12,525 nt of DNA, taken from NCBI GenBank assembly GCA_021802745.1, contig JAJZRK010000093.1:1-12525 (forward strand), read 5' to 3'. A program made the translations under genes and the position numbers. Below are positions 6,318 to 12,525 of the stretch, piece by piece (position 1 is the stretch's first letter; the number at the start of each line of letters is the position of its first letter). The notes under the pieces were generated by a model that did not search any database, had not been told where the DNA came from, and saw nothing but the letters and a program-made list of their open reading frames with translations. The stretch is from a bacterium. Lineage in GTDB: Bacteria; Gemmatimonadota; Gemmatimonadetes; Gemmatimonadales; Gemmatimonadaceae.

Positions 6318-6324
6318 TGGTGAT

Positions 6325-7251
6325 ATGCGGATGACTCGAATGTTTCTCGCGCTGATGCTGGCGCCGGCGATTGCCGTGGCGCAGGGGAAGCCGGCGCCGA
6401 AGGCCGCGACGACCAAGCCCGCGATGCAGCATGACATGAGCGCGATGGGTGCCGACACGGGGATGAAGCACGACATGTCGGCGATGGGGCAAGGGAAGGG
6501 GATGAGAATGGGCGACATGAAGAGCGGATGGACGGAGCTCGACGCCTTCCATTCATTACTCATGTCCGTCTGGCATCCGGCGATGAAGGACAGCCTGGCG
6601 ATGGCGCGGACGCTGGCGCCGCAGGTGGTGGCGAGCGCCGAGGCGTGGGTGAAGTCGAAGGGCCCCGCCTCGTGCGACAATGCGGCGACACGCAAGACGC
6701 TGCCAGCGATTGTGGCCGATGCGCAGGCGTATGCGAAAGTCGTTGCGTCGAAGGCGAACGACGCCGCGGTGAAGGCGGCGCTCAAGAAGGTGCATGATGG
6801 GTTCGAGACGGCGGGGAGGCCCTGCGTGCAGGCCGCCATGAAGGCGAAGGGCGGCATGGGGATGGGCATGGGGATGGGCAAGGGAATGGGGATGGGTGCC
6901 GGCATGGCGGAGAGGTCGGGATGGAAGGAATTCGACGCCCTGCACACGCTCGTCATGACCATCACGATGGCGGCGAACAAGGGTGACCTGAAGCCCGCGC
7001 GCGAGAAGGGGGCCGAACTGGCCAAGGCCGCCGATGCATGGGCGGCGTCGAAGGGGCCGGCGTCGTGCGACAACGCCGCCGCGCGCAAGGGAATGCCGCA
7101 GGCGGTGACGGACCTGAAGGCGATCGGCGCGCTGGCGAAGGAAACGGGCAACGACGCGGCGTTGAAGACGGCAGTCGGCACGGCGCACGACTCGTTCCGT
7201 ACGGTGGCGCAGCCGTGCATGATGGCGGGGATGGGCGCGAAGAAGCCGTAG
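6325..7251 (+). CDS. Internally duplicated Met/His-rich periplasmic protein, probable copper binder
   Basis: The 308-residue product has a Sec signal (residues 1-19/20, AVAQ), then a linker with two copies of M-(Q/K)-HDMSAMG (34-42 and 47-55), then domain A (67-168), a second linker with eight Met in residues 172-194 (Met-Gly alternation), and domain B (198-299). A and B are clear duplicates with an exact 131-residue offset: SGW 67/198, His 76/207, SKGPASCDNAA 111/242, His 157/288 and Cys 167/298. The only four Cys are 117, 167, 248 and 298, one pair per domain. Each domain looks all-helical. M-x-HDM and Met-Gly tracts resemble the Met/His motifs of CopA/CopB-type copper-resistance proteins, so periplasmic Cu binding or storage is my inference. 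Domain B has lost the WHPA segment of domain A (83-86). I do not recognise a named family. Confidence 0.85.
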   Translation: MRMTRMFLALMLAPAIAVAQGKPAPKAATTKPAMQHDMSAMGADTGMKHDMSAMGQGKGMRMGDMKSGWTELDAFHSLLMSVWHPAMKDSLAMARTLAPQVVASAEAWVKSKGPASCDNAATRKTLPAIVADAQAYAKVVASKANDAAVKAALKKVHDGFETAGRPCVQAAMKAKGGMGMGMGMGKGMGMGAGMAERSGWKEFDALHTLVMTITMAANKGDLKPAREKGAELAKAADAWAASKGPASCDNAAARKGMPQAVTDLKAIGALAKETGNDAALKTAVGTAHDSFRTVAQPCMMAGMGAKKP

Positions 7252-7252
7252 G

Positions 7253-7281
7253 GGAACAGACGGGGCGCAACAGGGTAGATT
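7253..7281 (+). promoter_or_regulatory. Possible promoter for the 7338 gene
   Basis: TAGATT at 7276-7281 resembles a -10 element, and GGAAC at 7253-7257 lies at about -35 distance; GGAAC is typical of ECF-sigma -35 boxes, but TAGATT is not a typical ECF -10. It falls in the only spacer in front of the two-gene envelope unit. Weak evidence only. Confidence 0.25.
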
Positions 7282-7311
7282 GAAAGCAAAGGAGCAGTCC
7301 ATTCGCTCCCG

Positions 7312-7333
7312 AGGTCTCGCACCGCGAGGACCT
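7312..7333 (+). promoter_or_regulatory. 5'-leader hairpin that covers the ribosome-binding site
   Basis: AGGTCTCGC (7312-7320) pairs with GCGAGGACCT (7324-7333) around a 3-nt loop, with one bulged base. The Shine-Dalgarno GAGGA (7326-7330) for GTG 7338 is inside the 3' arm. A smaller hairpin precedes it (GGAGC 7291-7295 with GCTCC 7305-7309). Together they could make translation of the outer-membrane protein conditional; this is inference from pairing only. Confidence 0.5.
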
Positions 7334-7337
7334 GGCC

Positions 7338-8090
7338 GTGTTACTGCAGCGCATGATGTGGAGCGCCGCCCTGTGGGTGGGCGCGATGATGGTTCCGCTT
7401 TCGGCCTCTGCCCAGTCGGGCGCCGGCAACGGCTACATGTTCGGCGCCCCGGGGGGAACGCTCACACTGCGCGCCGGCTTGGCGCGCCCCGCCGAGCGGA
7501 GCGACCTCTTTACCTTTGTTCGCGATGAGCTGACGCTCGCCCGCGGCGACTTCTCGGGCGGCTCGATGTCCGTTGACGCGGCGCTCTTTGTGAGGCCGCG
7601 CGTGGCGGTGCAGTTCGGCATAGGGTACGCCGGCCGTACCACGGCGAGCACGTACCGGCACATGGTGGACAACAACAACCGCGAGATCGAGCAAGCGTCA
7701 TCGCTGCGGCGCCTGCCGCTGAGCGCGGGGGTGCGCTACTACCTGGCGCCGCCGGGGCGAAGCGTCGGCAGCCTGGCGTGGGTGCCGGCGCGCGTAGCGC
7801 CGTACGTGGCGGCCGGGGGCGGCATCACGTGGTACCGCTTCAGCCAGAGCGGCGACTTTGTGGACTACCAGACACTCGACGTGTTCAATACGAGCCTGAA
7901 GTCCGACGCGTGGTCGCCGAGCGCATTCACCGCCGTTGGCGCGGACTATGCCTTGTCGGCACGCGTGGGCCTCGTGGGCGAGGCGCGCTATGACTGGGCG
8001 AGCGCGCGGCTGAACAGCGACTTTTCCGGATTCAATCGCATCGACCTGTCAGGCCTCGCGGTGACCGCAGGCCTGTCATACCGCTTCTAG
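7338..8090 (+). CDS. Outer-membrane beta-barrel protein
   Basis: The 250-residue protein has a Sec signal (about residues 1-26, hydrophobic WSAALWVGAMM core, SASAQ site) followed by alternating strands of a small barrel: ALFVRPRVAVQFGIGYAG, SLRRLPLSAGVRYYLAPP, VAPYVAAGGGITWYRFS, YALSARVGLVGEARYDWA and a last strand ending in GLSYRF. A C-terminal Phe on the final strand is the recognition mark for the BAM assembly machinery. The size fits 8-stranded OmpA/OmpW-like barrels. GTG 7338 is chosen because GAGGA lies 7 nt upstream; ATG 7353 is the alternative. Only 10 bases separate it from the next gene, so the two are probably one unit. The transported or bound ligand cannot be inferred. Confidence 0.85.
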   Translation: MLLQRMMWSAALWVGAMMVPLSASAQSGAGNGYMFGAPGGTLTLRAGLARPAERSDLFTFVRDELTLARGDFSGGSMSVDAALFVRPRVAVQFGIGYAGRTTASTYRHMVDNNNREIEQASSLRRLPLSAGVRYYLAPPGRSVGSLAWVPARVAPYVAAGGGITWYRFSQSGDFVDYQTLDVFNTSLKSDAWSPSAFTAVGADYALSARVGLVGEARYDWASARLNSDFSGFNRIDLSGLAVTAGLSYRF

Positions 8091-8100
8091 GGGGCGCGCC

Positions 8101-9426
8101 ATGCGCATCTTCCGATCAACCCGCCGTGAGGCCGCGCGAGCGGCCGTCCTGCTCGTCATCGTCGCGGCCGGCGCGGCAACCGCGCGCGCGCAGGTGCCCG
8201 ACGCGCGTTGGCAGCCCTGGCTCGGCTGCTGGTCGCCCGCCTCCGATTCGCGCGCGCCGCGCGAGGTCACGGGAGCGAAGCGACTCGTCTGCGTGGTGCC
8301 CGCGCAGGCCGGCGCGGGCGTTGACGTCGTCGTGATGGCGGACGGCAAGTTCGTCAGCAGCGACGCGATCAGGGCGGCACGCGAACGCATCCAGACAAGT
8401 ACGGAAGGCTGCCCCGGATGGGAGACCGCCGCGTGGTCGGCCGACGGCCACCGCCTGTACCTGCGGTCGGAAATGACGTGCGGCACAGCCACTGTGAAGG
8501 GGAGCGGCCTCTTCGGCATCTCGTCGGACGGCGAATGGGTGGAGGTGCGTGGCGCACAGGTTGGTGGGAACACGACGGTGGGCGTGGTGCGCTACGTCGC
8601 CGCGGGGTCCACGCTGCGTCGCGGCAACACCGAGCCGGGGACGGAGCAGCCGACGTTTTCGGTGGTGCCGATGTCCGGCGTTGCGTCGCGTTATGCGCGC
8701 CTGGCGGCGGGCACCCGAGTGACTGCCGACGCCGTGCTTGATGTCGCGCGGCACGTGGATGCGCCGGTCGCCGAGGCCTGGCTGAACGAGCTGCAGCAGG
8801 GGTTTGAACTGAATGCGAAGGAGCTGGTGCGCATCGCCGATGCGGGCATGCCGCCGAGCGTGATTGACCTGATGGTGGCGCTGTCGAATCCGCAGCGGTT
8901 CGCCGTCCGGCGCCGCCAAGGGGCCGGGCAGGAGGTCGTCGCGACGCGGGCGAGCGGATTCGACGCGAGTCCCGAGTACGGCCGGGTGCGGCGGTACGGA
9001 TCGGTGTACGACTGCGGATACGGGTACTTGCCCACGACGTACGGGTACTACGGCGACCCGTGCTACCCGGGCTACTATGGCTACGGCTACGGTTATGGTT
9101 CGCCCGGCTACGGGTACGGCTATTACGGGTATGGGACGTATGGCGGCTACTACTGGGGCCAGCGGCCGCTCGTGATCATTCCGGCGGGGTCCGTATCGGA
9201 GCGGCAGCGCGGGCAGGCGGTGAAGGGCGCCGGATACACGCGGCGCTCGGGCGGGAGCACGGCCTCGCCGAGCCAGCCACAGTCGTCGGGGACGACGCGC
9301 GCCTCGACGGGGAGCGGCTCGTCCGGTTCGACATCGGCGGGCTCGTCGTCGGGAAGTTCGTCGGGGAGTTCGTCGGGGAGCAGCAGCAGCGGCCGCACCG
9401 CGAAGCCGCGCGTGCCTCCCGGCTGA
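8101..9426 (+). CDS. Secreted protein with Tyr/Gly-rich tract and Ser/Gly-rich tail
   Basis: The 441-residue product has a Sec signal (1-30, ARA before Gln31) with an Arg-rich n-region. Residues 34-170 form a compact, probably beta-rich domain with WQPWLGCW (37-44), Cys 43, 64, 104 and 127, and GCPGWETAAWSADG (103-116). Residues 205-270 are helical (AEAWLNELQQGFELNAKELV, IADAGMPPSVIDLMVALS). Residues 303-351 are extreme: 20 Tyr in 49 positions, mostly as GYGY and YYGYG. Residues 399-431 are nearly only Ser, Gly and Thr, encoded by 12-bp tandem-like repeats. The whole chain is not a family I know. Low-complexity Tyr/Gly tracts suggest an adhesive, aggregating or surface-exposed protein. It lies 10 bases after the beta-barrel gene, with a GGGGG run 6 nt before its ATG. 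Confidence 0.8.
   Translation: MRIFRSTRREAARAAVLLVIVAAGAATARAQVPDARWQPWLGCWSPASDSRAPREVTGAKRLVCVVPAQAGAGVDVVVMADGKFVSSDAIRAARERIQTSTEGCPGWETAAWSADGHRLYLRSEMTCGTATVKGSGLFGISSDGEWVEVRGAQVGGNTTVGVVRYVAAGSTLRRGNTEPGTEQPTFSVVPMSGVASRYARLAAGTRVTADAVLDVARHVDAPVAEAWLNELQQGFELNAKELVRIADAGMPPSVIDLMVALSNPQRFAVRRRQGAGQEVVATRASGFDASPEYGRVRRYGSVYDCGYGYLPTTYGYYGDPCYPGYYGYGYGYGSPGYGYGYYGYGTYGGYYWGQRPLVIIPAGSVSERQRGQAVKGAGYTRRSGGSTASPSQPQSSGTTRASTGSGSSGSTSAGSSSGSSSGSSSGSSSSGRTAKPRVPPG
9341..9390 (+). repeat. TCGTCGGGGAGT-type tandem codon repeat
   Basis: Within the Ser/Gly tail, near-identical 12-bp units (TCGTCGGGAAGT / TCGTCGGGGAGT / TCGTCGGGGAGC) follow one another and encode SSGS repeats. Such arrays change length by slippage, so the tail length may vary between strains. 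Confidence 0.65.
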
Positions 9427-9444
9427 TCGCGCGGAGTTGGCATC

Positions 9445-9482
9445 GAGACGCCCCGCTGGCCTGACGGTCGGCGGGGCGTCTC
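9445..9482 (+). terminator. Long stable hairpin closing the envelope block
   Basis: A perfect 12-bp stem (9445-9456 with 9471-9482) extends inward by five more pairs, two of them G-U, to a TGAC tetraloop (9462-9465). It is followed by CTCTCGCGG and not a T-run, so termination would be atypical; 19 bases separate it from the stop at 9424-9426. It could instead be an mRNA 3'-end stabiliser. Confidence 0.6.
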
Positions 9483-9530
9483 TCTCGCGGTCTCGCGCGC
9501 GCTCGGGTACTTTCTTCGAGTCCTGTGTGC

Positions 9531-9536
9531 GGGAGG
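9531..9536 (+). promoter_or_regulatory. Ribosome-binding site for the GTG 9542 start
   Basis: GGGAGG lies 5 nt before GTG 9542. This is the strongest Shine-Dalgarno in the window and excludes the longer in-frame reading from 9437, which would cross the hairpin. Confidence 0.75.
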
Positions 9537-9541
9537 CTTTC

Positions 9542-10927
9542 GTGCCGAACTCAAACGATGATCGCGCCGGCCTGAGCCGCCGCGACATGCTGAAGTCCGC
9601 CGCGCTCGCGGGCGCAGCGCTGGGCGCGTCCGGCGCCGTGTTTCCCGCCCTCGCCGAATCGGTGACCGCCGGCACGCATCCCGACTTCGCGCCTCCCGCG
9701 CCGGCGTGGGCGAAGACCATGAAGGGGGTGCCGTTCGAGCGTCACGAGACGGTGCGCATCGCCATCGTCGGCACGGGGCTGCGCGGCCGTTCGGTGTTGC
9801 ACGAGTTCCTTGGCTGTCCGGGCGTGCGCATCACCGCACTGTGCGACAACGTGGCCGACAAGGCCAAACGCGCCGCGAAGATGGTGACCGACGCCGGCCA
9901 ACCGGCGCCGGCGGTCTACACCGAGGGCGACCTCGCCTTCGAACAGCTGGTGCAGCGCGACGACATTGACTTCATCCACACGGCCACGCCGTGGGAGTGG
10001 CATGTGCCGGTCATGCTCGCCGCCCTCAAGGCCGGCAAGCACGTGTCGAGCGAGTGCCCGTTCGGCATGACGCTCAAGGATCTCTGGGACCTGGTGGACG
10101 CGAGCGAGAAGTCGCGCCGCCACTGCCTGCAGCTCGAGAACTGCAACTACAGCTACAACGAGATGCTGGTGAACCGCATGGTGCACGCCGGCGTCTTCGG
10201 CGAGCCGGTGCACGGCGCAGCGGCCTATCTGCACGACCTGCGCGAAATCCTGTTCGAGGACCGCGACGAGGGGCTGTGGCGCCGGCGCTGGCACACGACG
10301 AACAACGCCAACCTGTATCCGACGCACGGCCTCGGGCCCGTGGCGTGGTATCTCGACATCCACAAGGGCGACCGCTTCGACTACCTGGTGTCCATGAGCA
10401 CGCCGCAGCGAGGGCTCGACATCTACCGCGAAGAGACCGTGAAGGACAAGGCGAACCCGAAGTGGCAGGAGAAGTACATCACCGGCGACCTCAACTCGTC
10501 GCTGATCAAGACGGCGAAGGGGCGCACGATCCTGCTGCAGCACGATGTGTCCAACCCGCGTCCGTACTCGCGCCTCAACGCGCTGTCCGGCACCAAGGGC
10601 GTCTTTGAGGACTACCCGGCGCGCATCTACATCGAGGGGCAGGCGGGGGGCGAACGCTTCGGCGCGATTGACGCGTGGAAGAAGGATTTCGAGGACCCCC
10701 TGTGGACGAAGCTCGGCGAGCAGGCGCGCAATGGCGGCCACGGCGGCATGGACTTCGTGATGGCGTGGCGCCTCGTGCAGTGCCTGCACGAGGGGCTGGC
10801 CCCCGACATTGACGTGTATGATTCAGCGGCGTGGAGCGCGCCCTTCCCGCTCAGCGAGATCAGCGTGGCCAAGGGGAGCGCCCCGATGAAGTTCCCCGAT
10901 TTCACGCGCGGCAACTGGCAGCAGTAG
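9542..10927 (+). CDS. Tat-exported GH109-like glycosidase (Gfo/Idh/MocA fold)
   Basis: Gfo/Idh/MocA-fold enzyme, most like GH109 alpha-N-acetylgalactosaminidases, which hydrolyse glycosides by transient oxidation with tightly bound NAD+. The 461-residue product starts with a Tat signal: LSRRDMLKSAALAGAALG (residues 11-28) and an ALA site before Glu39. The Rossmann loop is IVGTGLRG (G77-x-G79-x-x-G82). In place of the usual EKP is ECP (171-173). GH109 landmarks are LENCNYS near 199, a HDLRE stretch, YPTHGLGPVAWYLD with Tyr259 and His262 (the family's Tyr/His active-site pair), GHGGMDF (399-405), and the ending PDFTRGNW. Length and domain order match GH109. The exact sugar (GalNAc or another) is not fixed by sequence. 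Tat export fits a protein folded around NAD+ in the cytoplasm. The next gene is a sodium:solute symporter. Confidence 0.88.
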   Translation: MPNSNDDRAGLSRRDMLKSAALAGAALGASGAVFPALAESVTAGTHPDFAPPAPAWAKTMKGVPFERHETVRIAIVGTGLRGRSVLHEFLGCPGVRITALCDNVADKAKRAAKMVTDAGQPAPAVYTEGDLAFEQLVQRDDIDFIHTATPWEWHVPVMLAALKAGKHVSSECPFGMTLKDLWDLVDASEKSRRHCLQLENCNYSYNEMLVNRMVHAGVFGEPVHGAAAYLHDLREILFEDRDEGLWRRRWHTTNNANLYPTHGLGPVAWYLDIHKGDRFDYLVSMSTPQRGLDIYREETVKDKANPKWQEKYITGDLNSSLIKTAKGRTILLQHDVSNPRPYSRLNALSGTKGVFEDYPARIYIEGQAGGERFGAIDAWKKDFEDPLWTKLGEQARNGGHGGMDFVMAWRLVQCLHEGLAPDIDVYDSAAWSAPFPLSEISVAKGSAPMKFPDFTRGNWQQ

Positions 10928-10985
10928 GGCTGGCGTTCGCGATCTCCCGATTTCCGTCCACCGTCTACCGTCACCCGGCCGCCTC

Positions 10986-12525
10986 ATGCATCTCACTTCG
11001 TTCGATTGGTGGATCGTCCTCATCTCCGTGGTTGTCGCCTTCGTCCCCGCGGCGCTGATGGCGAAGCGCGGCGGTTCGAGCACCTCGGAGTTCTTCACCT
11101 CGGGGCGCTCGGCGCCATGGTGGCTGATCGGCGTCTCGATGGTGGCGACGACGTTCAGCACCGACACGCCCAACCTCGTGACGAACCTCGTGCGAGAGAA
11201 GGGCGTGGCGAACAACTGGGTGTGGTGGTCGTTCCTGCTCACCGGCATGATGACGGTCATGTTCTACGCGCGCATGTGGCGACGGTCGGGCGTGCTCACG
11301 GACCTCGAGTTCTACGAGATCCGCTACTCGGGCAAGGCGGCGACGTTCGTGCGCGGCTTCCGCGCCATTTACCTGGGGCTGTTCTTCAACATCGTGATCA
11401 TGGCCACGGTGAACCTGGCCGCCGCGAAGATTGCCAACATCCTGCTCGGGTGGCCGATGTGGCAGACGCTGCTCGTCTGCGCGGTGCTGAATGTCGCGTT
11501 CGCGGCCGTGTCGGGGTTGTGGGGCGTGCTCGTCACCGACTTCATCCAGTTTGGCATCGCGATGACGGGTTCGTTTGCGGCGGCGTACTACTCGCTGCAA
11601 CGCCCCGAGGTGGGCGGCCTGCACGGGTTGTTCACGCGGCTCGACCCGCACGTCATCTCGCTGCTCCCGAACTTCAACGACTGGACCATGACGCTCACCG
11701 TGCTGGTCCTGCCGCTCACGGTGCAGTGGTGGTCGGTCTGGTACCCGGGAGCGGAGCCGGGGGGCGGGAGCTATATCGCGCAACGCATGCTCGCGTCGAA
11801 GAGCGAGAAGGACGCGCTCGTCGGCACGCTGTTCTTCAATGTGGCGCACTACGCGCTCCGCTCGTGGCCGTGGATCATTGTCGCGCTGAGTTCCATCCTC
11901 GTCTTTCCGAACCTCGCGGACATCGGGACGGCCTTCCCGTACGTGGACAAGGGGATGATCGGACACGACATGGCGTATCCGGCCATGCTGACGTTTCTGC
12001 CGGAGGGATTCCTCGGGCTGATGATCGCCGGCATGCTCGCCGCGTACGTGTCCACCATCGCGACGCACCTCAACTGGGGGACGTCGTACCTCGTACACGA
12101 TTTCTACCGGCGGTTCGTGAAGTCGGGGGCCGACGAGAAGCACTATGTCCTCGTCGGGCGGCTCATGACCGCGGTCCTGATGATCCTGGCCGCACTGCTC
12201 ACGTTCGTGCTCGAGACGGCGAGCCGCGGCTTCACGCTGCTGCTCTCCATCGGCGCCGGCACGGGCCTGCTCTATCTGCTCCGGTGGTACTGGTGGCGCG
12301 TGAATGCGTGGGCGGAAGTCTCCGCTATGGGGGCGTCGTTCCTCACGGCGGTCGCTTTCGAGGTGGTGCGCAAGATGGGGACACCGGTGCCGGATCACAT
12401 CTCGCTGCTGGCGACGGTCGCCGTCACCTCGGTCGTCTGGATCACGGCGACTTTCGTCGCGCCGGAGACGGACAAGGAGACGCTGGTGAAGTTCTTCAAG
12501 CTCGTGCGACCCGCCGGCCCCGGCT
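10986..12525 (+). CDS. Sodium:solute symporter (SSS family), 3' end outside the window
   Basis: The frame from ATG 10986 is open to the window edge (513 codons). The protein is highly hydrophobic with about a dozen segments, starting FDWWIVLISVVVAFVPAALM. SSS-family features include a Gly-rich SEFFTSGRSAPWWLIGVSMVA after the first helix, FSTDTPNLVTNLV, LYLGLFF-like FRAIYLGLFFNIVIM, AFAAVSGLWGVLVTDFIQF (TM5-6 region) and GLMIAGMLAAYVSTIATHLNWG (TM8 region, where Ser/Thr coordinate sodium). The tail TDKETLVKFFKLVRPAGPG is a common cytosolic extension in this family. No good Shine-Dalgarno precedes the start; the spacer 10928-10985 is C/T-rich. Substrate is probably a sugar or other small organic solute; adjacency to the GH109-like gene suggests the released sugar, as inference. 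Confidence 0.9.
   Translation, partial: MHLTSFDWWIVLISVVVAFVPAALMAKRGGSSTSEFFTSGRSAPWWLIGVSMVATTFSTDTPNLVTNLVREKGVANNWVWWSFLLTGMMTVMFYARMWRRSGVLTDLEFYEIRYSGKAATFVRGFRAIYLGLFFNIVIMATVNLAAAKIANILLGWPMWQTLLVCAVLNVAFAAVSGLWGVLVTDFIQFGIAMTGSFAAAYYSLQRPEVGGLHGLFTRLDPHVISLLPNFNDWTMTLTVLVLPLTVQWWSVWYPGAEPGGGSYIAQRMLASKSEKDALVGTLFFNVAHYALRSWPWIIVALSSILVFPNLADIGTAFPYVDKGMIGHDMAYPAMLTFLPEGFLGLMIAGMLAAYVSTIATHLNWGTSYLVHDFYRRFVKSGADEKHYVLVGRLMTAVLMILAALLTFVLETASRGFTLLLSIGAGTGLLYLLRWYWWRVNAWAEVSAMGASFLTAVAFEVVRKMGTPVPDHISLLATVAVTSVVWITATFVAPETDKETLVKFFKLVRPAGPG

Noticed and set aside
6843..6906. GGGATGGGCATG-like repeats considered as a CRISPR or minisatellite
   Set aside because: They are in-frame Met-Gly codons of the linker, with no spacers.
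8116..9720. Antisense open frame (534 codons) opposite the Tyr/Gly-rich gene
   Set aside because: Arg/Ala/Pro-rich with no motif, runs through the hairpin at 9445-9482 and into the next gene.
10971..12398. Antisense open frame (475 codons) opposite the symporter
   Set aside because: His/Arg/Glu-rich shadow; the + strand frame encodes a clear multi-pass SSS transporter.
1..12525. Reassigned stop codon as an explanation for the TGA and TAG inside genes
   Set aside because: Intact genes here end in TAG (atpH, nucleotidyltransferase), TAA (atpF) and TGA (ferredoxin), so all three still terminate.

Overview
The window is high-GC bacterial DNA with every recognisable gene on the + strand and no gene-free stretch longer than about 175 bases. 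The style suggests a member of Gemmatimonadota: many secreted proteins with SPase I or Tat signals, a carboxypeptidase-regulatory/TonB-plug-like protein, short purine-rich intergenic repeats, and an F0 b subunit with a signal peptide. That assignment is inference from protein flavour only; there is no rRNA or other marker to prove it.

Layout. (1) 1-1371: the end of an ATP synthase F0 cluster, with the 3' end of atpE (c), then atpF (b) and atpH (delta), closed by a textbook intrinsic terminator. The F1 genes do not follow, so the ATP synthase locus is probably split. (2) 1453-3636: a large secreted protein with three carboxypeptidase-regulatory-like domains and a TonB-plug-like C-terminus but no barrel. 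(3) 3640-4248: a G-rich tandem repeat, then the remnant of a secreted protein (lipoprotein-type leader in one frame, C-terminal piece in another). (4) 4297-6234: a tight three-gene run of a four-cluster ferredoxin-type protein, a mannose-6-phosphate-isomerase-like cupin interrupted by an in-frame TAG, and a sugar-1-phosphate nucleotidyltransferase overlapping the cupin by ATGA. The last two look like the separated halves of a nucleotide-sugar pathway.

(5) 6325-9426: three envelope genes. The first is an internally duplicated, Met/His-rich periplasmic protein that looks like a copper binder. The second is an outer-membrane beta-barrel whose ribosome-binding site lies inside a predicted hairpin. 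The third is a secreted protein with a Tyr/Gly-rich tract and a Ser/Gly-rich tail. A strong 17-bp hairpin closes this block. (6) 9542-12525: a Tat-exported GH109-like glycosidase/oxidoreductase followed by a sodium:solute symporter that runs off the window, plausibly a pair that releases and imports a sugar.

Three separate loci are broken or look broken (atpE tail, 3728-4248, the cupin). TAG, TAA and TGA all end intact genes here, so a reassigned stop codon does not explain this; real decay, recoding or consensus errors must be told apart from reads. The most novel-looking items are the duplicated Met-rich protein and its envelope neighbours. I found no CRISPR array, tRNA, rRNA, transposase or phage gene.
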